A DNA stretch of 60,824 bases from DATCJU01 sp036562635. Lineage in GTDB: Bacteria > Actinomycetota > Actinomycetes > Mycobacteriales > Pseudonocardiaceae. Of this stretch, positions 1-8,593 are shown one piece after another (the first letter of the stretch is position 1; each line of letters opens with the position of its first letter). A program made the translations under genes and the position numbers. The DNA lies in contig DATCJU010000064.1 of NCBI GenBank assembly GCA_036562635.1, positions 1 to 60,824 of the forward strand. The letters are read 5' to 3'. The notes beneath the pieces were generated by a model. It saw only the letters and a program-made list of their open reading frames with translations. It was not told the DNA's origin and did not search any database.

Positions 1-320
1 CCGCCACCGTCGGGGGCATGCGGGTCACCGAGCCCGCCGCCGACCTCGCGGTGGCACTCGCCGTGGCGTCGGCGGCGCGGGACCTGCCCCTGCCGCCGGA
101 CGTGGTCGTGCTGGGTGAGGTGGGCCTGGCCGGGGAGGTGCGCCGGGTGACCGGTGCCGGTCGGCGGCTGGCCGAGGCGCAGCGCCTGGGCTACACCCGG
201 GCCCTGGTCCCGCCGGACTCCGGGCCGCTGCCGCCCGAGATGCGTGCCGTGGTGGTACCGGACATCGGGGCGGCGCTGCGCTTCCTGCGGGACAACGCCG
301 CCGACGCGGAGTCCTCCTGA
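1..320 (+). CDS. radA: DNA repair protein RadA, C-terminal fragment
   Basis: This is the 3' end of radA, open at the left edge of the window and read from base 3. About 105 residues remain, beginning ATVGGMRVTEPAADLAVALA. They match the C-terminal Lon-protease-like domain of RadA/Sms, including the VVLGEVGLAGEVRRV stretch typical of that domain. RadA is a RecA-like ATPase that processes recombination intermediates. The zinc finger, Walker motifs and KNRFG motif lie outside the window. disA follows on the same strand about 2 kb on, as in many actinobacteria. Here a sigma-factor pair on the other strand intervenes. Confidence 0.9.
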   Translation, partial: ATVGGMRVTEPAADLAVALAVASAARDLPLPPDVVVLGEVGLAGEVRRVTGAGRRLAEAQRLGYTRALVPPDSGPLPPEMRAVVVPDIGAALRFLRDNAADAESS

Positions 321-339
321 CGACGTCTCCCGACACGCG

Positions 340-371
340 CGGGGAGCGCCGCGTGCCCGCGACGCTCCCCG
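340..371. terminator. Bidirectional terminator hairpin
   Basis: A stem of 13 pairs out of 14 with a 4-base loop lies between the stops of radA (+) and the convergent gene at 403. There is no clear U-tract, which is common in high-GC actinobacteria. Confidence 0.7.
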
Positions 372-402
372 TCCCCCATGCTCGGATGCTGCGAGTGGCC
401 GA

Positions 403-1602
403 TCAGGGCGTGACACCCATCTCGTCGACCACGGCGGTGGTGACCGCGCTCGACGCGATCACCGCGTCCTTCGGCAGGTTGTCGACCTCACCCTCGGTGT
501 TGACCTCGCGCTCACCGATCACCTCACCGGTCTCCGGGTCGAAGATCAGGTCGACCCGGTTGCCGGTGGCGCCACCCAGGCTCACCGCGACCCCGCGCTT
601 GCCGTCCAGGTTCGCCGCGTCGTCGACCACCTCCATGCCGGGGATGTTGGCGGCCGCCCGGAACAGCGCGGCCCGCAGGTCGGCGGGCACGATGCCGGCG
701 CCGCCACGCAGCACGTCACGGATGTAGACGAAGGCCTCCTCGTCCGGGCCCTGCCCCTTGCCGGCCGAGTCCTGGTAGATGCGCTCCAGCAGCTGCTGCG
801 GGTTACGGGGCAGCCCGGCCAGGAACTCCGGAGTCGGGTCCTGCCAGGACGGCACACGTTCACCGTCCCGGTGAATGCCGTCCTGCACCGGCACCAGCGT
901 CCCGTCCGGGAGCTGCTCGAAGACCTGGGCGTCCTTGCCGTAGAAGTCGCCGCCCCGTGCCTTGCGCACCTCGACCCGGCGCTCCTGGGAGTCACCCAGC
1001 CCCGCCTCGGCGTAGATCTGCTCGTCACCGGGGTGGAAGAACTCCACACCGTCGTCGGTGATGCGGATCATCCACTCCCCGGAGGTATCGGCCGGGATCC
1101 ACAGCTCGTACACCTTCCGGTGCAGGTAGGTGAACCGGGCCTGCTCCCCGTTCTTGTCCGTGTAGACGGTCTCCGCCAGGTCCTTGGTGTTGGTGCGCAC
1201 GTAGCGGTACTGGCCGGGCTGCACCGGCACGTCCTGCGCCCGCAGCGCCGCGTCCGCCGCCCGGTTCAGCAGGGTGGCCGCCTCCGCGGATCCGCCGGAC
1301 GACCCCACCGGCAGCAACTGCGCCACCAACGCACCCACGGTGAGCACCGCCACCGCCGCGGCCGCCACCAGCCAGCGCAGGGCCGAGCGCCGCGGCCGCC
1401 GGGCCCCGGTCCGCCTCGCCGTCCTCTCCTCCGTCAACGTGGTCACCTTCCGGTTTCCCTCCGTCATTGCCACCATCAGTCGTGCCCGGGCCCGTTCGAG
1501 GGCCCCGTCCGTGGTCCGCACCTCGGCGTGCAGACCCTCCAGTGCCTCGTCCAGCTCCTGCTCGGTCCACACCCGGTGCACGTCGCCGTTCCGTTCACGC
1601 AT
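403..1602 (-). CDS. CU044_5270-type membrane protein paired with a sigma factor
   Basis: The product is 399 residues: an Arg-rich cytoplasmic N-terminus of about 70 residues, one transmembrane helix (WLVAAAAVAVLTVGALVAQL, roughly 76-96) and a long extracytoplasmic region. It resembles the CU044_5270 family that commonly accompanies ECF-like sigma factors in actinobacteria. Its ATG overlaps the end of the sigma gene by 8 bases, so the two are translationally linked. By position it could act as an anti-sigma factor or envelope sensor. I see no canonical zinc-binding anti-sigma motif (HxxxCxxC), so that role is inference. The envelope location is supported by the single helix. Confidence 0.75.
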   Translation of the reverse strand: MRERNGDVHRVWTEQELDEALEGLHAEVRTTDGALERARARLMVAMTEGNRKVTTLTEERTARRTGARRPRRSALRWLVAAAAVAVLTVGALVAQLLPVGSSGGSAEAATLLNRAADAALRAQDVPVQPGQYRYVRTNTKDLAETVYTDKNGEQARFTYLHRKVYELWIPADTSGEWMIRITDDGVEFFHPGDEQIYAEAGLGDSQERRVEVRKARGGDFYGKDAQVFEQLPDGTLVPVQDGIHRDGERVPSWQDPTPEFLAGLPRNPQQLLERIYQDSAGKGQGPDEEAFVYIRDVLRGGAGIVPADLRAALFRAAANIPGMEVVDDAANLDGKRGVAVSLGGATGNRVDLIFDPETGEVIGEREVNTEGEVDNLPKDAVIASSAVTTAVVDEMGVTP

Positions 1603-2200
1603 GCCCGTCCTCCGTCCGCGCCGCTCGACGCCCCGCTCTCAGCCCGCGCCGTATCCGGTGCAGGCGCGAGCGCACCGTGCCCACCGGAATGCCCAGTGCC
1701 TCCGCCACCTCGGTGGTGTCCAGTCCGGCCCACGAGACCAGCAGCAGCACGTCCCGGTCGGCCGGGGCCAGCTCGGCCAGCGCCCCGGCCAGCTGACGCG
1801 CCCGCATCGCGGCGTCCACCCGTTCGGCCACCCGCCCGTCGTGCGACTCGGCCTGCTCGGCGGCCGTCCGGTTGCTCATCCGAGCCGTGGCCCGCAGGTG
1901 GCGCACCTCCTGCCGCACGTGGCGGCGCAGCAGGTTGGTGGCGATCCCGTAGAGCCAGGAGCGGGCCGAGGCCCGTCGCGGGTCGTACCGGGTGCGCTGG
2001 GCCCAGGCGGTCAGGAACACCTCCGCCACCAGGTCGTCGGCGGCCTGCTCGCCGACCCGACGGGCCAGGTAGCGGTGCAGTGGCCGCGCATTGCGGTCGA
2101 ACAGCAGACCGAACGCCGTCCTCGAGTCCGGCCCTGACAGGTCCGGGTACTCGTCCACCGGTGCCAGCTCGACCGGTGGAGCACCCGGCGTCTCCGTCAT
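1595..2200 (-). CDS. ECF-type RNA polymerase sigma-70 family sigma factor
   Basis: The product is 201 residues. Sigma-2 (about 30-100) includes the RSWLYGIATNLLRRHVR segment, and sigma-4 (about 135-190) has a helix-turn-helix around TTEVAEALGIPVGTVRSRLH. It would direct RNA polymerase to its own promoters. The start at 2200 was chosen because GGAGG precedes it by about 7 bases; an in-frame ATG at 2224 has no comparable site. The gene overlaps the downstream CU044_5270-type gene by 8 bases. The partner and the short two-domain form support an ECF-like, signal-responsive sigma factor, but the signal is unknown. Confidence 0.88.
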   Translation of the reverse strand: MTETPGAPPVELAPVDEYPDLSGPDSRTAFGLLFDRNARPLHRYLARRVGEQAADDLVAEVFLTAWAQRTRYDPRRASARSWLYGIATNLLRRHVRQEVRHLRATARMSNRTAAEQAESHDGRVAERVDAAMRARQLAGALAELAPADRDVLLLVSWAGLDTTEVAEALGIPVGTVRSRLHRIRRGLRAGRRAARTEDGHA

Positions 2201-2357
2201 GCCGTCCTCCGCCGTCGATCGCATCGTGGTCACACCCGGTCTTGCCCGTAGCGGTCGACGGCGTTCACGGGACGCCCCTACCAGCGGTGATGCCGGGCAG
2301 GCCGGAGCAGGGGGTTCGTAGACTCGGGGCCGGCCCGACGACGAGGAGAGGGGACCG

Positions 2358-3437
2358 GTGGGCGAGCGAGGGCACTCCGAGCTGCTGCGGGCCACCCTGG
2401 CCCGACTGGCGCCGGGAACCGCACTCCGAGACGGTCTGGAACGTATCCTGCGCGGACGGACGGGTGGGCTGATCGTCCTCGGTCACGACCAGGCGGTGGA
2501 GTCGATCTGCGATGGTGGTTTCCGGCTGAACGTCGAGTTCAGCGCCACCCGGCTGCGGGAGCTGTCGAAGATGGACGGAGCGGTGGTGCTGTCCACCGAC
2601 GCCACCCGCATCCTGCGGGCCAACGTGCAGCTCGTGCCCGATCCCACGATCCCCACCGAGGAGTCCGGTACCCGGCATCGCACGGCCGAGCGCACCGCCA
2701 TCCAGACCGGTCACCCGGTGATCTCGGTGAGCCAGTCGATGAGCATCGTCAGCGTCTACGTCGACGGCCGACGCCACGTGCTCACCGACTCGGCGACCAT
2801 CCTGTCCCGGGCCAACCAGGCACTGGCCACGCTGGAGCGGTACAAGGCCCGGCTGGACGAGGTCACCCAGACGTTGTCCGCGTTGGAGATCGAGGACTTC
2901 GTCACGCTCCGCGACGCCATGACCGTGGTGCAGCGCCTGGAGATGGTGCGCCGGATCGCCGAGGAGATCGACTGGTACGTGGTCGAGCTGGGCACCGACG
3001 GCCGGTTGATCGAACTGCAGCTGGACGAGCTGGTCGGCGGGGTGGAGCTGGAGCGTGAGCTGGTGATCCGGGACTACCTGCCCGCGTACCGGGGTGCCCC
3101 CGGTCCGGACGAGGTGGCCGCGGCGTTGGACGAGCTCAGCGGGACGGCTCTGCTGGACCTGACCGCCGTGGCGGGCACGTTCGGGTACCCGAGCACCCCC
3201 GAGGCGCTGGACGACCAGGTCAGTCCGCGGGGTTATCGGCTGCTCGCCCAGGTGCCCCGGCTGCCCGGTCCGGTGCGACACCGGGTCGTCGAACACTTCG
3301 GTTCCCTCCAGGCACTGCTCGCCGCCACCGCCGACGACCTGCAGAGCATCGAGGGTGTCGGGGACGTCCGGGCCCGCCTGCTCCGGGAGGGGTTGTCCCG
3401 GTTGGCGGAGACGTCGATCGCCGACCGTTACGCCTGA
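2358..3437 (+). CDS. disA: DNA integrity scanning diadenylate cyclase DisA
   Basis: DisA makes c-di-AMP from two ATP and pauses at branched DNA. The 359-residue product has the full family layout. An N-terminal DAC domain carries the DGA motif (KMDGAVVL, about 71-78) and the RHR motif (TRHRTAERT, about 107-115). A helical spine follows, then a C-terminal helix-hairpin-helix DNA-binding domain (LLAATADDLQSIEGVGDVRA). The GTG start at 2358 follows the purine-rich run GAGGAGAGGGGA. radA lies upstream on the same strand, a recurrent pairing since RadA binds and restrains DisA in other bacteria. The length is normal for the family. Confidence 0.97.
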   Translation: MGERGHSELLRATLARLAPGTALRDGLERILRGRTGGLIVLGHDQAVESICDGGFRLNVEFSATRLRELSKMDGAVVLSTDATRILRANVQLVPDPTIPTEESGTRHRTAERTAIQTGHPVISVSQSMSIVSVYVDGRRHVLTDSATILSRANQALATLERYKARLDEVTQTLSALEIEDFVTLRDAMTVVQRLEMVRRIAEEIDWYVVELGTDGRLIELQLDELVGGVELERELVIRDYLPAYRGAPGPDEVAAALDELSGTALLDLTAVAGTFGYPSTPEALDDQVSPRGYRLLAQVPRLPGPVRHRVVEHFGSLQALLAATADDLQSIEGVGDVRARLLREGLSRLAETSIADRYA

Positions 3438-3617
3438 CCACCGGGTCTCCCCCCTGTGTGCGGTTCCCCGGGAGCAGCCGGCCGGTGCGTGTCCGGCGTC
3501 ACGTGTCACGGTTCGAGAACCACTCAAACCGGTAATTCAATTCGCGAGTGAGACCACTACGGTCTTTCTCACGGCACAGCGGGGAGCCGCTGCGCAGGAC
3601 ACCCACCGGAGGAACAC

Positions 3618-4133
3618 GTGACCGCGATCGACGAGCTGCTCCGCCGCAACGCCGGCTCGGACAACCCCGGAGTCCTGATCACCACTCCGGTGCCCAGCCT
3701 GCACGTCGCCCTGGTGACCTGCATGGACGCCCGGATCAAGGTGTTCGACGTCTTCGGGCTGCGACACGGTGAGGCCCACATCCTGCGCAACGCGGGTGGG
3801 ATCGTGACCGAGGACGTGCTCCGCTCGCTGGCGATCAGCCAACGCAAGCTGGGCACCCGCGAGGTCGTGGTCATGCAGCACACCCGGTGCGGTCTGTCCA
3901 CCTTCACCGACGAGGAGTTCCGCGACGAGGTGGAGGCCGACACCGGGGTGCGTCCCACCTGGTCGGCGGAGACGTTCCGGGACGTGGAGGCGAGCGTGCG
4001 CACCTCGGTCGCCCGGGTGCGGCACTGCCCGTTCCTGCCGCACACCGACCGGGTCCGCGGGTTCGTCTACGACGTGACCACCGGCCGGGTGTGCGAGGTG
4101 ACCACCACCGACCGGATGGCCGAGGCACGGTGA
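3618..4133 (+). CDS. canB: Beta-class carbonic anhydrase
   Basis: This enzyme interconverts CO2 and bicarbonate using zinc. The 171-residue product has the beta-class ligands C35, H88 and C91, and the D37/R39 dyad in CMDARIK. HTRCG (88-92) is the usual second zinc-ligand motif. The start at 3618 has GGAGGAA seven bases upstream. The protein is short, typical of the small actinobacterial subclass. The position after disA and before mutY matches the mycobacterial order. A 180-base gap before it probably holds its own promoter. Confidence 0.93.
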   Translation: MTAIDELLRRNAGSDNPGVLITTPVPSLHVALVTCMDARIKVFDVFGLRHGEAHILRNAGGIVTEDVLRSLAISQRKLGTREVVVMQHTRCGLSTFTDEEFRDEVEADTGVRPTWSAETFRDVEASVRTSVARVRHCPFLPHTDRVRGFVYDVTTGRVCEVTTTDRMAEAR

Positions 4134-4140
4134 CCACACG

Positions 4141-4178
4141 GCACCGGGGCGCACCGACCACACGGTGCGCCCCGGTGC
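4141..4178. terminator. Bidirectional terminator hairpin
   Basis: A perfect 16-bp stem with a 6-base loop lies between the convergent stops of the carbonic anhydrase and the fatty-acid transporter. It probably serves both genes. Confidence 0.82.
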
Positions 4179-4185
4179 GGGGCAC

Positions 4186-5670
4186 TCACAGGGTCTGGGC
4201 GAACAGGGTCACCGCCACCAGCACGGTGGGGAAGCAGGCCAGGAACAGGGCGAACGTGTAGCCCATGATGTCCCGGGCCTTCAGGCCGAGGATGGCCAGC
4301 GTGGGCAGCATCCAGAACGGCTGGAGCAGGTTCGCGCTGGCCTCGCCCAGGTCGTAGACCACCACCATCCAGCCCTGGTGCACCCCGAGCTGGTTGGCCG
4401 CGTCGATCACGTACGGTGCCTCGATCACCCACTTGCTCCCGCCGCTGGGCACGAAGACACCGAGCACGCAGGAGTAGATCCCGATCAGCGCCGGGTACAG
4501 GAAGGCGTTGGAGGCGTTCACCAGCCACCCGGCGATGGTGGAGGTCAGCCCGGTGTAGGCGATCATCCCGAAGATGCCGCCGTAGAACGGGAACTGCAGC
4601 AGCACCCCCGAGGCGGCGGGAGCGCCGTCCCGCACCGCGGCCGCCATCCGCGCCGGCCGCCAGTGCAGCAACAGCGCCAGCAGGATCAGGATCAGGTTGA
4701 TCGTGTTCAGGTCGAGGGCGTTGAGCGGGTGTCCCTCGGCGCTGGCGAAGTGCCGCACCAAGTACCACAGGCCGAGCAGGAACAGCAGCACGGTGAACAG
4801 CGGGCTGTGCTCCAGCCAGTCACCCGGCCGCCGCTTGGTGGCGGCGTCGTCCTGGGTGGTCTCCAGCAGCGGGCGCAGCGTGATGCCCAGGTCCTCGGCG
4901 GTCTTGGCCCGCGAACCGGTGGGGGTGATGAACCAGGCGGTGAGCACCGCGACGACGAACACCACGAGGGTGGCCGCGATGCCCTGCCACAGGAAGATGG
5001 TCTCGGTCAGCGGGATCAGGCCGGAGCCGTCACCGCGCCCCGCGGCGATGACCTCCTGCACCGCCTTGGGGCTGGACTCCGCGCTGGCCACCTGCAGGGC
5101 GGCCGACCCGGACAGACCCTGCGCCCACACCGTGCCGAGACCGAGGAAGGCCATGGCACCGATCGCCCGGTAGTCGACACCGCGGACCAGGCGGGCGATC
5201 TCCTTGGCCAGGATGGCGGTGAAGACCAGGCTGAACGCCCAGTTCAGGTAGGCGGTGATCATGGAGATCGCGGCGGTGAAGGCGATCGCCGTCCGCGGGG
5301 TGCGCGGAATGGTGGCCAGCCAGGCGATGAGCCGGGCCATCGGCCGGGACACCGCCACCGCGTACCCGCCGATGATGATCATCGCCATCTGCAGGGTGAA
5401 CTGGATCAGTGACCAGAACCCCTTGCCCCAGGCGTCGACCATCCCGTAGCCGCGGGTCGCCTGGGCGTCCTCCGGCCTGCCGAGCAGCGGCTCACCGGTG
5501 GCCAGCCCCAGGGCGAACACCACGAAGGTGCCGACCAGGACGAAGCCGAACGAGTCCGGCAGCCAACGTTCGGTGAACGCGGTGAACCGCAGTGCGGCCC
5601 GCGCCAAGAAGTTCTCCCGCTCCGAGGGTGCCTGCGCCCCACTCGACGCGTTGGTGGTCCGTTCGGCCAT
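4186..5670 (-). CDS. Short-chain fatty acid transporter family protein (AtoE/TIGR00366-like)
   Basis: The 494-residue integral membrane protein has about 10-12 hydrophobic helices and matches the AtoE/TIGR00366 family. Recognisable segments are the N-terminal RWLPDSFGFVLVGTFVVF and the C-terminal DLGEASANLLQPFWMLP, which resembles the substrate-binding region of these permeases. The family is predicted to take up short-chain fatty acids such as acetoacetate or butyrate; the substrate here is inferred. No thiolase or CoA-transferase gene is next to it. The ATG at 5670 follows a GGAGGG-type site. The gene is convergent to the carbonic anhydrase and divergent from mutY. Confidence 0.85.
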   Translation of the reverse strand: MAERTTNASSGAQAPSERENFLARAALRFTAFTERWLPDSFGFVLVGTFVVFALGLATGEPLLGRPEDAQATRGYGMVDAWGKGFWSLIQFTLQMAMIIIGGYAVAVSRPMARLIAWLATIPRTPRTAIAFTAAISMITAYLNWAFSLVFTAILAKEIARLVRGVDYRAIGAMAFLGLGTVWAQGLSGSAALQVASAESSPKAVQEVIAAGRGDGSGLIPLTETIFLWQGIAATLVVFVVAVLTAWFITPTGSRAKTAEDLGITLRPLLETTQDDAATKRRPGDWLEHSPLFTVLLFLLGLWYLVRHFASAEGHPLNALDLNTINLILILLALLLHWRPARMAAAVRDGAPAASGVLLQFPFYGGIFGMIAYTGLTSTIAGWLVNASNAFLYPALIGIYSCVLGVFVPSGGSKWVIEAPYVIDAANQLGVHQGWMVVVYDLGEASANLLQPFWMLPTLAILGLKARDIMGYTFALFLACFPTVLVAVTLFAQTL

Positions 5671-5782
5671 CTACCCCTCCACACTTCACCCGTCCGGGTG
5701 ACGCCGGTGTGGCGGGGAACATAGGTTCCGTTCCGGCGCCGCACCAGGGGGTGCTTCCGACCCGTGACACAATCCGGCAACG

Positions 5783-6667
5783 ATGACGAGCGCCGCCCTG
5801 GACCCCGACGTGCTGGTGGACTGGTTCGACCGGCACGCCCGTGACCTGCCCTGGCGCCGCCCGGAGTGCACCCCCTGGGGAGTGCTGGTCAGCGAGATCA
5901 TGCTGCAGCAGACCCCGGTGGCCCGGGTCGAACCGGTCTGGCGGGAGTGGATGGAACGCTGGCCCAAGCCGTCCGCACTGGCCGCCGCCAGCCAGGCCGA
6001 GGTGCTGCGCGCCTGGGGCAAGCTCGGCTACCCGCGCCGCGCACTGCGGCTGCACGCCGCGGCCACCGCGATCGCCGAACGGCACGGTGACGAGGTCCCC
6101 GCGGACGTGGACACCCTGCTGGCCCTGCCCGGTATCGGGGCGTACACCGCGCGCGCGGTGGCCGCGTTCGCCTACGGCCGTCGCTGCCCGGTGGTGGACA
6201 CCAACGTGCGGCGGGTGGTGGCCCGCGCCGTGCACGGCTCCGCGGAGGCCGGGCCGCCGTCCACCACCCGGGACCTGCGGGACGTGGAGAACCTGCTGCC
6301 GCAGGACGAGGCCACCGCGGCCCGCTACTCGGCGGCGCTGATGGAGCTGGGTGCCCTGGTGTGCACCGCCCGCTCCCCCCGGTGTGCGGACTGCCCGGTG
6401 CTGGACCGTTGTGCCTGGCAGCGGGCGGGCCGACCCGCCTACCAGGGCCCGTCCCGGCCGGTGCAGAAGTTCGCCGGCACCGACCGGCAGGTGCGCGGAC
6501 TGCTGATGGACGTCCTGCGGAACGCCCCGGGCCCGGTACCCAAGTCCCGGCTGGACCTGGTGTGGTCCGACGCGGGCCAGCGGGACCGCTGCCTGGACTC
6601 GCTCCTGGTGGACGGTCTGGTCGAGCAGACCGAGGACGGCCTGTTCGCCCTGCCCGGCGAGGCCTGA
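5783..6667 (+). CDS. mutY: A/G-specific adenine glycosylase MutY
   Basis: MutY removes adenine mispaired with 8-oxoguanine. The 294-residue product has the catalytic Glu in SEIMLQQT (E38), the helix-hairpin-helix LPGIGAYTARAVAAF (115-129), the catalytic Asp in VVDTNVRRV (D139) and a 4Fe-4S loop with C194, C201, C204 and C210 (C-x6-C-x2-C-x5-C). The C-terminal region of about 80 residues is shorter than the full NUDIX-like domain of Escherichia coli MutY, as usual for actinobacterial forms. It sits in the RadA-DisA genome-maintenance neighbourhood. The start follows the divergent promoter region shared with the transporter. Confidence 0.96.
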   Translation: MTSAALDPDVLVDWFDRHARDLPWRRPECTPWGVLVSEIMLQQTPVARVEPVWREWMERWPKPSALAAASQAEVLRAWGKLGYPRRALRLHAAATAIAERHGDEVPADVDTLLALPGIGAYTARAVAAFAYGRRCPVVDTNVRRVVARAVHGSAEAGPPSTTRDLRDVENLLPQDEATAARYSAALMELGALVCTARSPRCADCPVLDRCAWQRAGRPAYQGPSRPVQKFAGTDRQVRGLLMDVLRNAPGPVPKSRLDLVWSDAGQRDRCLDSLLVDGLVEQTEDGLFALPGEA

Positions 6668-6733
6668 GACCCGGAACGGCACCGCATCCGTCCCGGCACG
6701 TTCCGTGGCGCGGGCCAGGCATCCTGGGGAAGG

Positions 6734-7270
6734 ATGCTGGCCGTGGCGCACGCGCTGGAGATGTTCTTCGACGACGCGGCCGACGCCGCGATCCGCGCGC
6801 TGTGGCGGAGGCTGGAGGCGGCCGGGGTGCCCAGCCTGCCCAGCCGGACCCGGTACGCGCCCCGACCGCACGTCTCGCTCGCCGTGGCCGGGGCGATCCC
6901 ACCGCGCACCCGTCAGGCGCTGCGCCGTGACCTGGGCCTGCTCACCCTGCCCGAGTTGTGGCTGTACACGCTGGGCACCTTCCCGACCGGGGAGAACGAG
7001 CTGTTCCTCGGCGCGGTCACCGACACTGAGCTGCTCGCGGTGCACTCCGCGGTGCACGACGTACTGGCGGGACAGGTCCGGCAACCCTCGGCGTACTACC
7101 TGCCCGGCGCGTGGGTACCGCACTGCACCCTGACCCAGGACGTCACCACCGAGCAGTTGGCGACCGGCTTCGGTGTGCTGCACCCGGTGGAGCCGGTCCG
7201 GGCCCGCGTCGTGGAGGTCGCCGTGGTGGACACCCGCACCGGGGAGGTGGAGACGCTGCTCACCCGCTGA
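6734..7270 (+). CDS. 2'-5' RNA ligase family protein (2H phosphoesterase)
   Basis: The 178-residue product has the two histidine motifs of the 2H superfamily: PHVSLAV (about 46-52) and PHCTLTQ (about 126-132). Spacing and size fit 2'-5' RNA ligase/cyclic phosphodiesterase-like proteins. The substrate cannot be read from sequence; candidates are 2',3'-cyclic phosphates or ADP-ribose cyclic phosphates. It lies 66 bases after mutY on the same strand and is convergent with an alpha/beta hydrolase. Confidence 0.85.
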   Translation: MLAVAHALEMFFDDAADAAIRALWRRLEAAGVPSLPSRTRYAPRPHVSLAVAGAIPPRTRQALRRDLGLLTLPELWLYTLGTFPTGENELFLGAVTDTELLAVHSAVHDVLAGQVRQPSAYYLPGAWVPHCTLTQDVTTEQLATGFGVLHPVEPVRARVVEVAVVDTRTGEVETLLTR

Positions 7271-7288
7271 CGTGGGGCCGGCCCACGG

Positions 7289-8083
7289 TCAGCGGCCGAG
7301 CACCTCGGCCAGGAACGCCTCGACGGCACCCCGGAACACGTGGGGAGCACTGTCGTGCACCAGGTGTCCGGCACCGGGAACGACCAGGTGGCGCCCACCA
7401 CCGGGAACCCGCCGCGCCAGCTCGGCGAGCTGTCCGGGCGGCAGGAACCCCGCGCCGGCCTCGACGGCCAGCAGCGGACGGTGCACCCGTTCCACCAGGT
7501 CCCAGTACGCCCGTTCGCCCCACTCCTGCGCGATCCCGACCAACTCGGCGGGGTCGGCGATCAGGTGGTACCCGTCGGCACGTTCCTCGACGCACTCGGC
7601 GAAGTAGTCCCCGATCTCCGGGTGCTCGGCGCCGAAGAACTCCCGCACGTGGGCCAGGGAGCGGAACGGGACCGGCCAGCTGTCGAACCAGGCCAGCCAG
7701 CCGTCGGCGGTGTGCCCCCGCCAGTCCGGTGCCATGTCCTCCACCACCACGGCGCGCACCAGGTCGGGCCGTTCCGCGGCCAGACCCCACGCGTGCAGCC
7801 CGCCCATCGAGTGGCCGATCACCACCACGGGGGCCAGGTCCAACCGTTCCACGGCCGCCGCCGCGTCGGCGACGAAGTCCTCGGTCCGCGCGCCCCGTGC
7901 CGGGCGCGGGTTGCGCCCGTGCCCCCGGGCGTCCAGACCCACCACGCGCCCGTAGCGGGTCAGCCAGCGTGCCACCCGCCACCAGGTGGTGGCACGGCCC
8001 ATCAACCCGTGCAGCAGCAGGATTCCCGGTCCCCGGCCGCCGAACTCCACGTACACGCCGTGCAGGGTAGGAGGACGGGGCAC
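7289..8083 (-). CDS. Alpha/beta fold hydrolase
   Basis: The product is 264 residues from the GTG at 8083. The open frame continues to an ATG at 8173, but the extra 30 residues are Arg-rich and precede the fold. Alpha/beta-hydrolase signatures are the oxyanion segment LLLHGLMG, the nucleophile elbow GHSMGG and the final His in VPGAGHLVHD. The acid residue is probably in the VVVEDMAPDW region or the cap that follows. Substrate unknown. A hydrolase also sits next to the mhuD-type gene in Mycobacterium, so this is probably backbone. It is divergent from the mhuD-type gene. Confidence 0.85.
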   Translation of the reverse strand: MPRPPTLHGVYVEFGGRGPGILLLHGLMGRATTWWRVARWLTRYGRVVGLDARGHGRNPRPARGARTEDFVADAAAAVERLDLAPVVVIGHSMGGLHAWGLAAERPDLVRAVVVEDMAPDWRGHTADGWLAWFDSWPVPFRSLAHVREFFGAEHPEIGDYFAECVEERADGYHLIADPAELVGIAQEWGERAYWDLVERVHRPLLAVEAGAGFLPPGQLAELARRVPGGGRHLVVPGAGHLVHDSAPHVFRGAVEAFLAEVLGR

Positions 8084-8216
8084 GGTCCCGGGCTCGTCCC
8101 GCCACACCCGACGGGACCACCGTCCGCGGTCCCGAGGACACCCGACCGGGCGGTGGTCCCGGCAGCGGGTCACCCAGGACCAGTGATCCTCGGGACACCC
8201 GCCCTAGGCTGGCCGT

Positions 8217-8531
8217 ATGGCTGTCGTGAAGATCAACGCGATCGAGGTGCCGGAAGGCGCCGGCGAGGAGCTGGAGCGGCGCTTCGCCTCCCGGATGGGG
8301 ACGCTGGAGGGCACGCCCGGTTTCCTCGGCTTCGAGCTGCTGCGGCCGGTCGCCGGCGAGAACCGCTACTTCGTCTACACCCGCTGGGAGTCCGAGGAGG
8401 CCTACCAGGCGTGGGCCAACGGCCCCGCCCGTCAGGCGCATGCCGGTCAGCACGGTCGACCGGTGGCCACCGGGGCGACCCTGCTGGAGTTCGAGGTGGT
8501 GCAGAGCGCCGGGCCGCGCGCCCAGGACTGA
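8217..8531 (+). CDS. mhuD: MhuD-type haem-degrading monooxygenase
   Basis: The 104-residue product has the antibiotic-biosynthesis-monooxygenase ferredoxin fold. The three residues that define haem handling in mycobacterial MhuD/IsdG are all at canonical positions: N7, W66 and H75 (the haem iron ligand). MhuD opens haem without releasing CO, producing mycobilin and freeing iron. The identification therefore rests on active-site residues as well as family and synteny. It is divergent from the hydrolase gene and followed by a sirtuin gene. I see no iron box directly upstream, so iron control is not shown. Confidence 0.9.
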   Translation: MAVVKINAIEVPEGAGEELERRFASRMGTLEGTPGFLGFELLRPVAGENRYFVYTRWESEEAYQAWANGPARQAHAGQHGRPVATGATLLEFEVVQSAGPRAQD

Positions 8532-8593
8532 CACCGGCCGCCGGGTCGGGGCGGGTGATCCGTCCTCCGCCCGCCACCCAGCAGAATGGTCGG

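Noticed and set aside
8084..8173. N-terminal 30-codon extension of the alpha/beta hydrolase
   Set aside because: It is Arg-rich and precedes the fold. The GTG at 8083 sits at the usual distance from the first strand.
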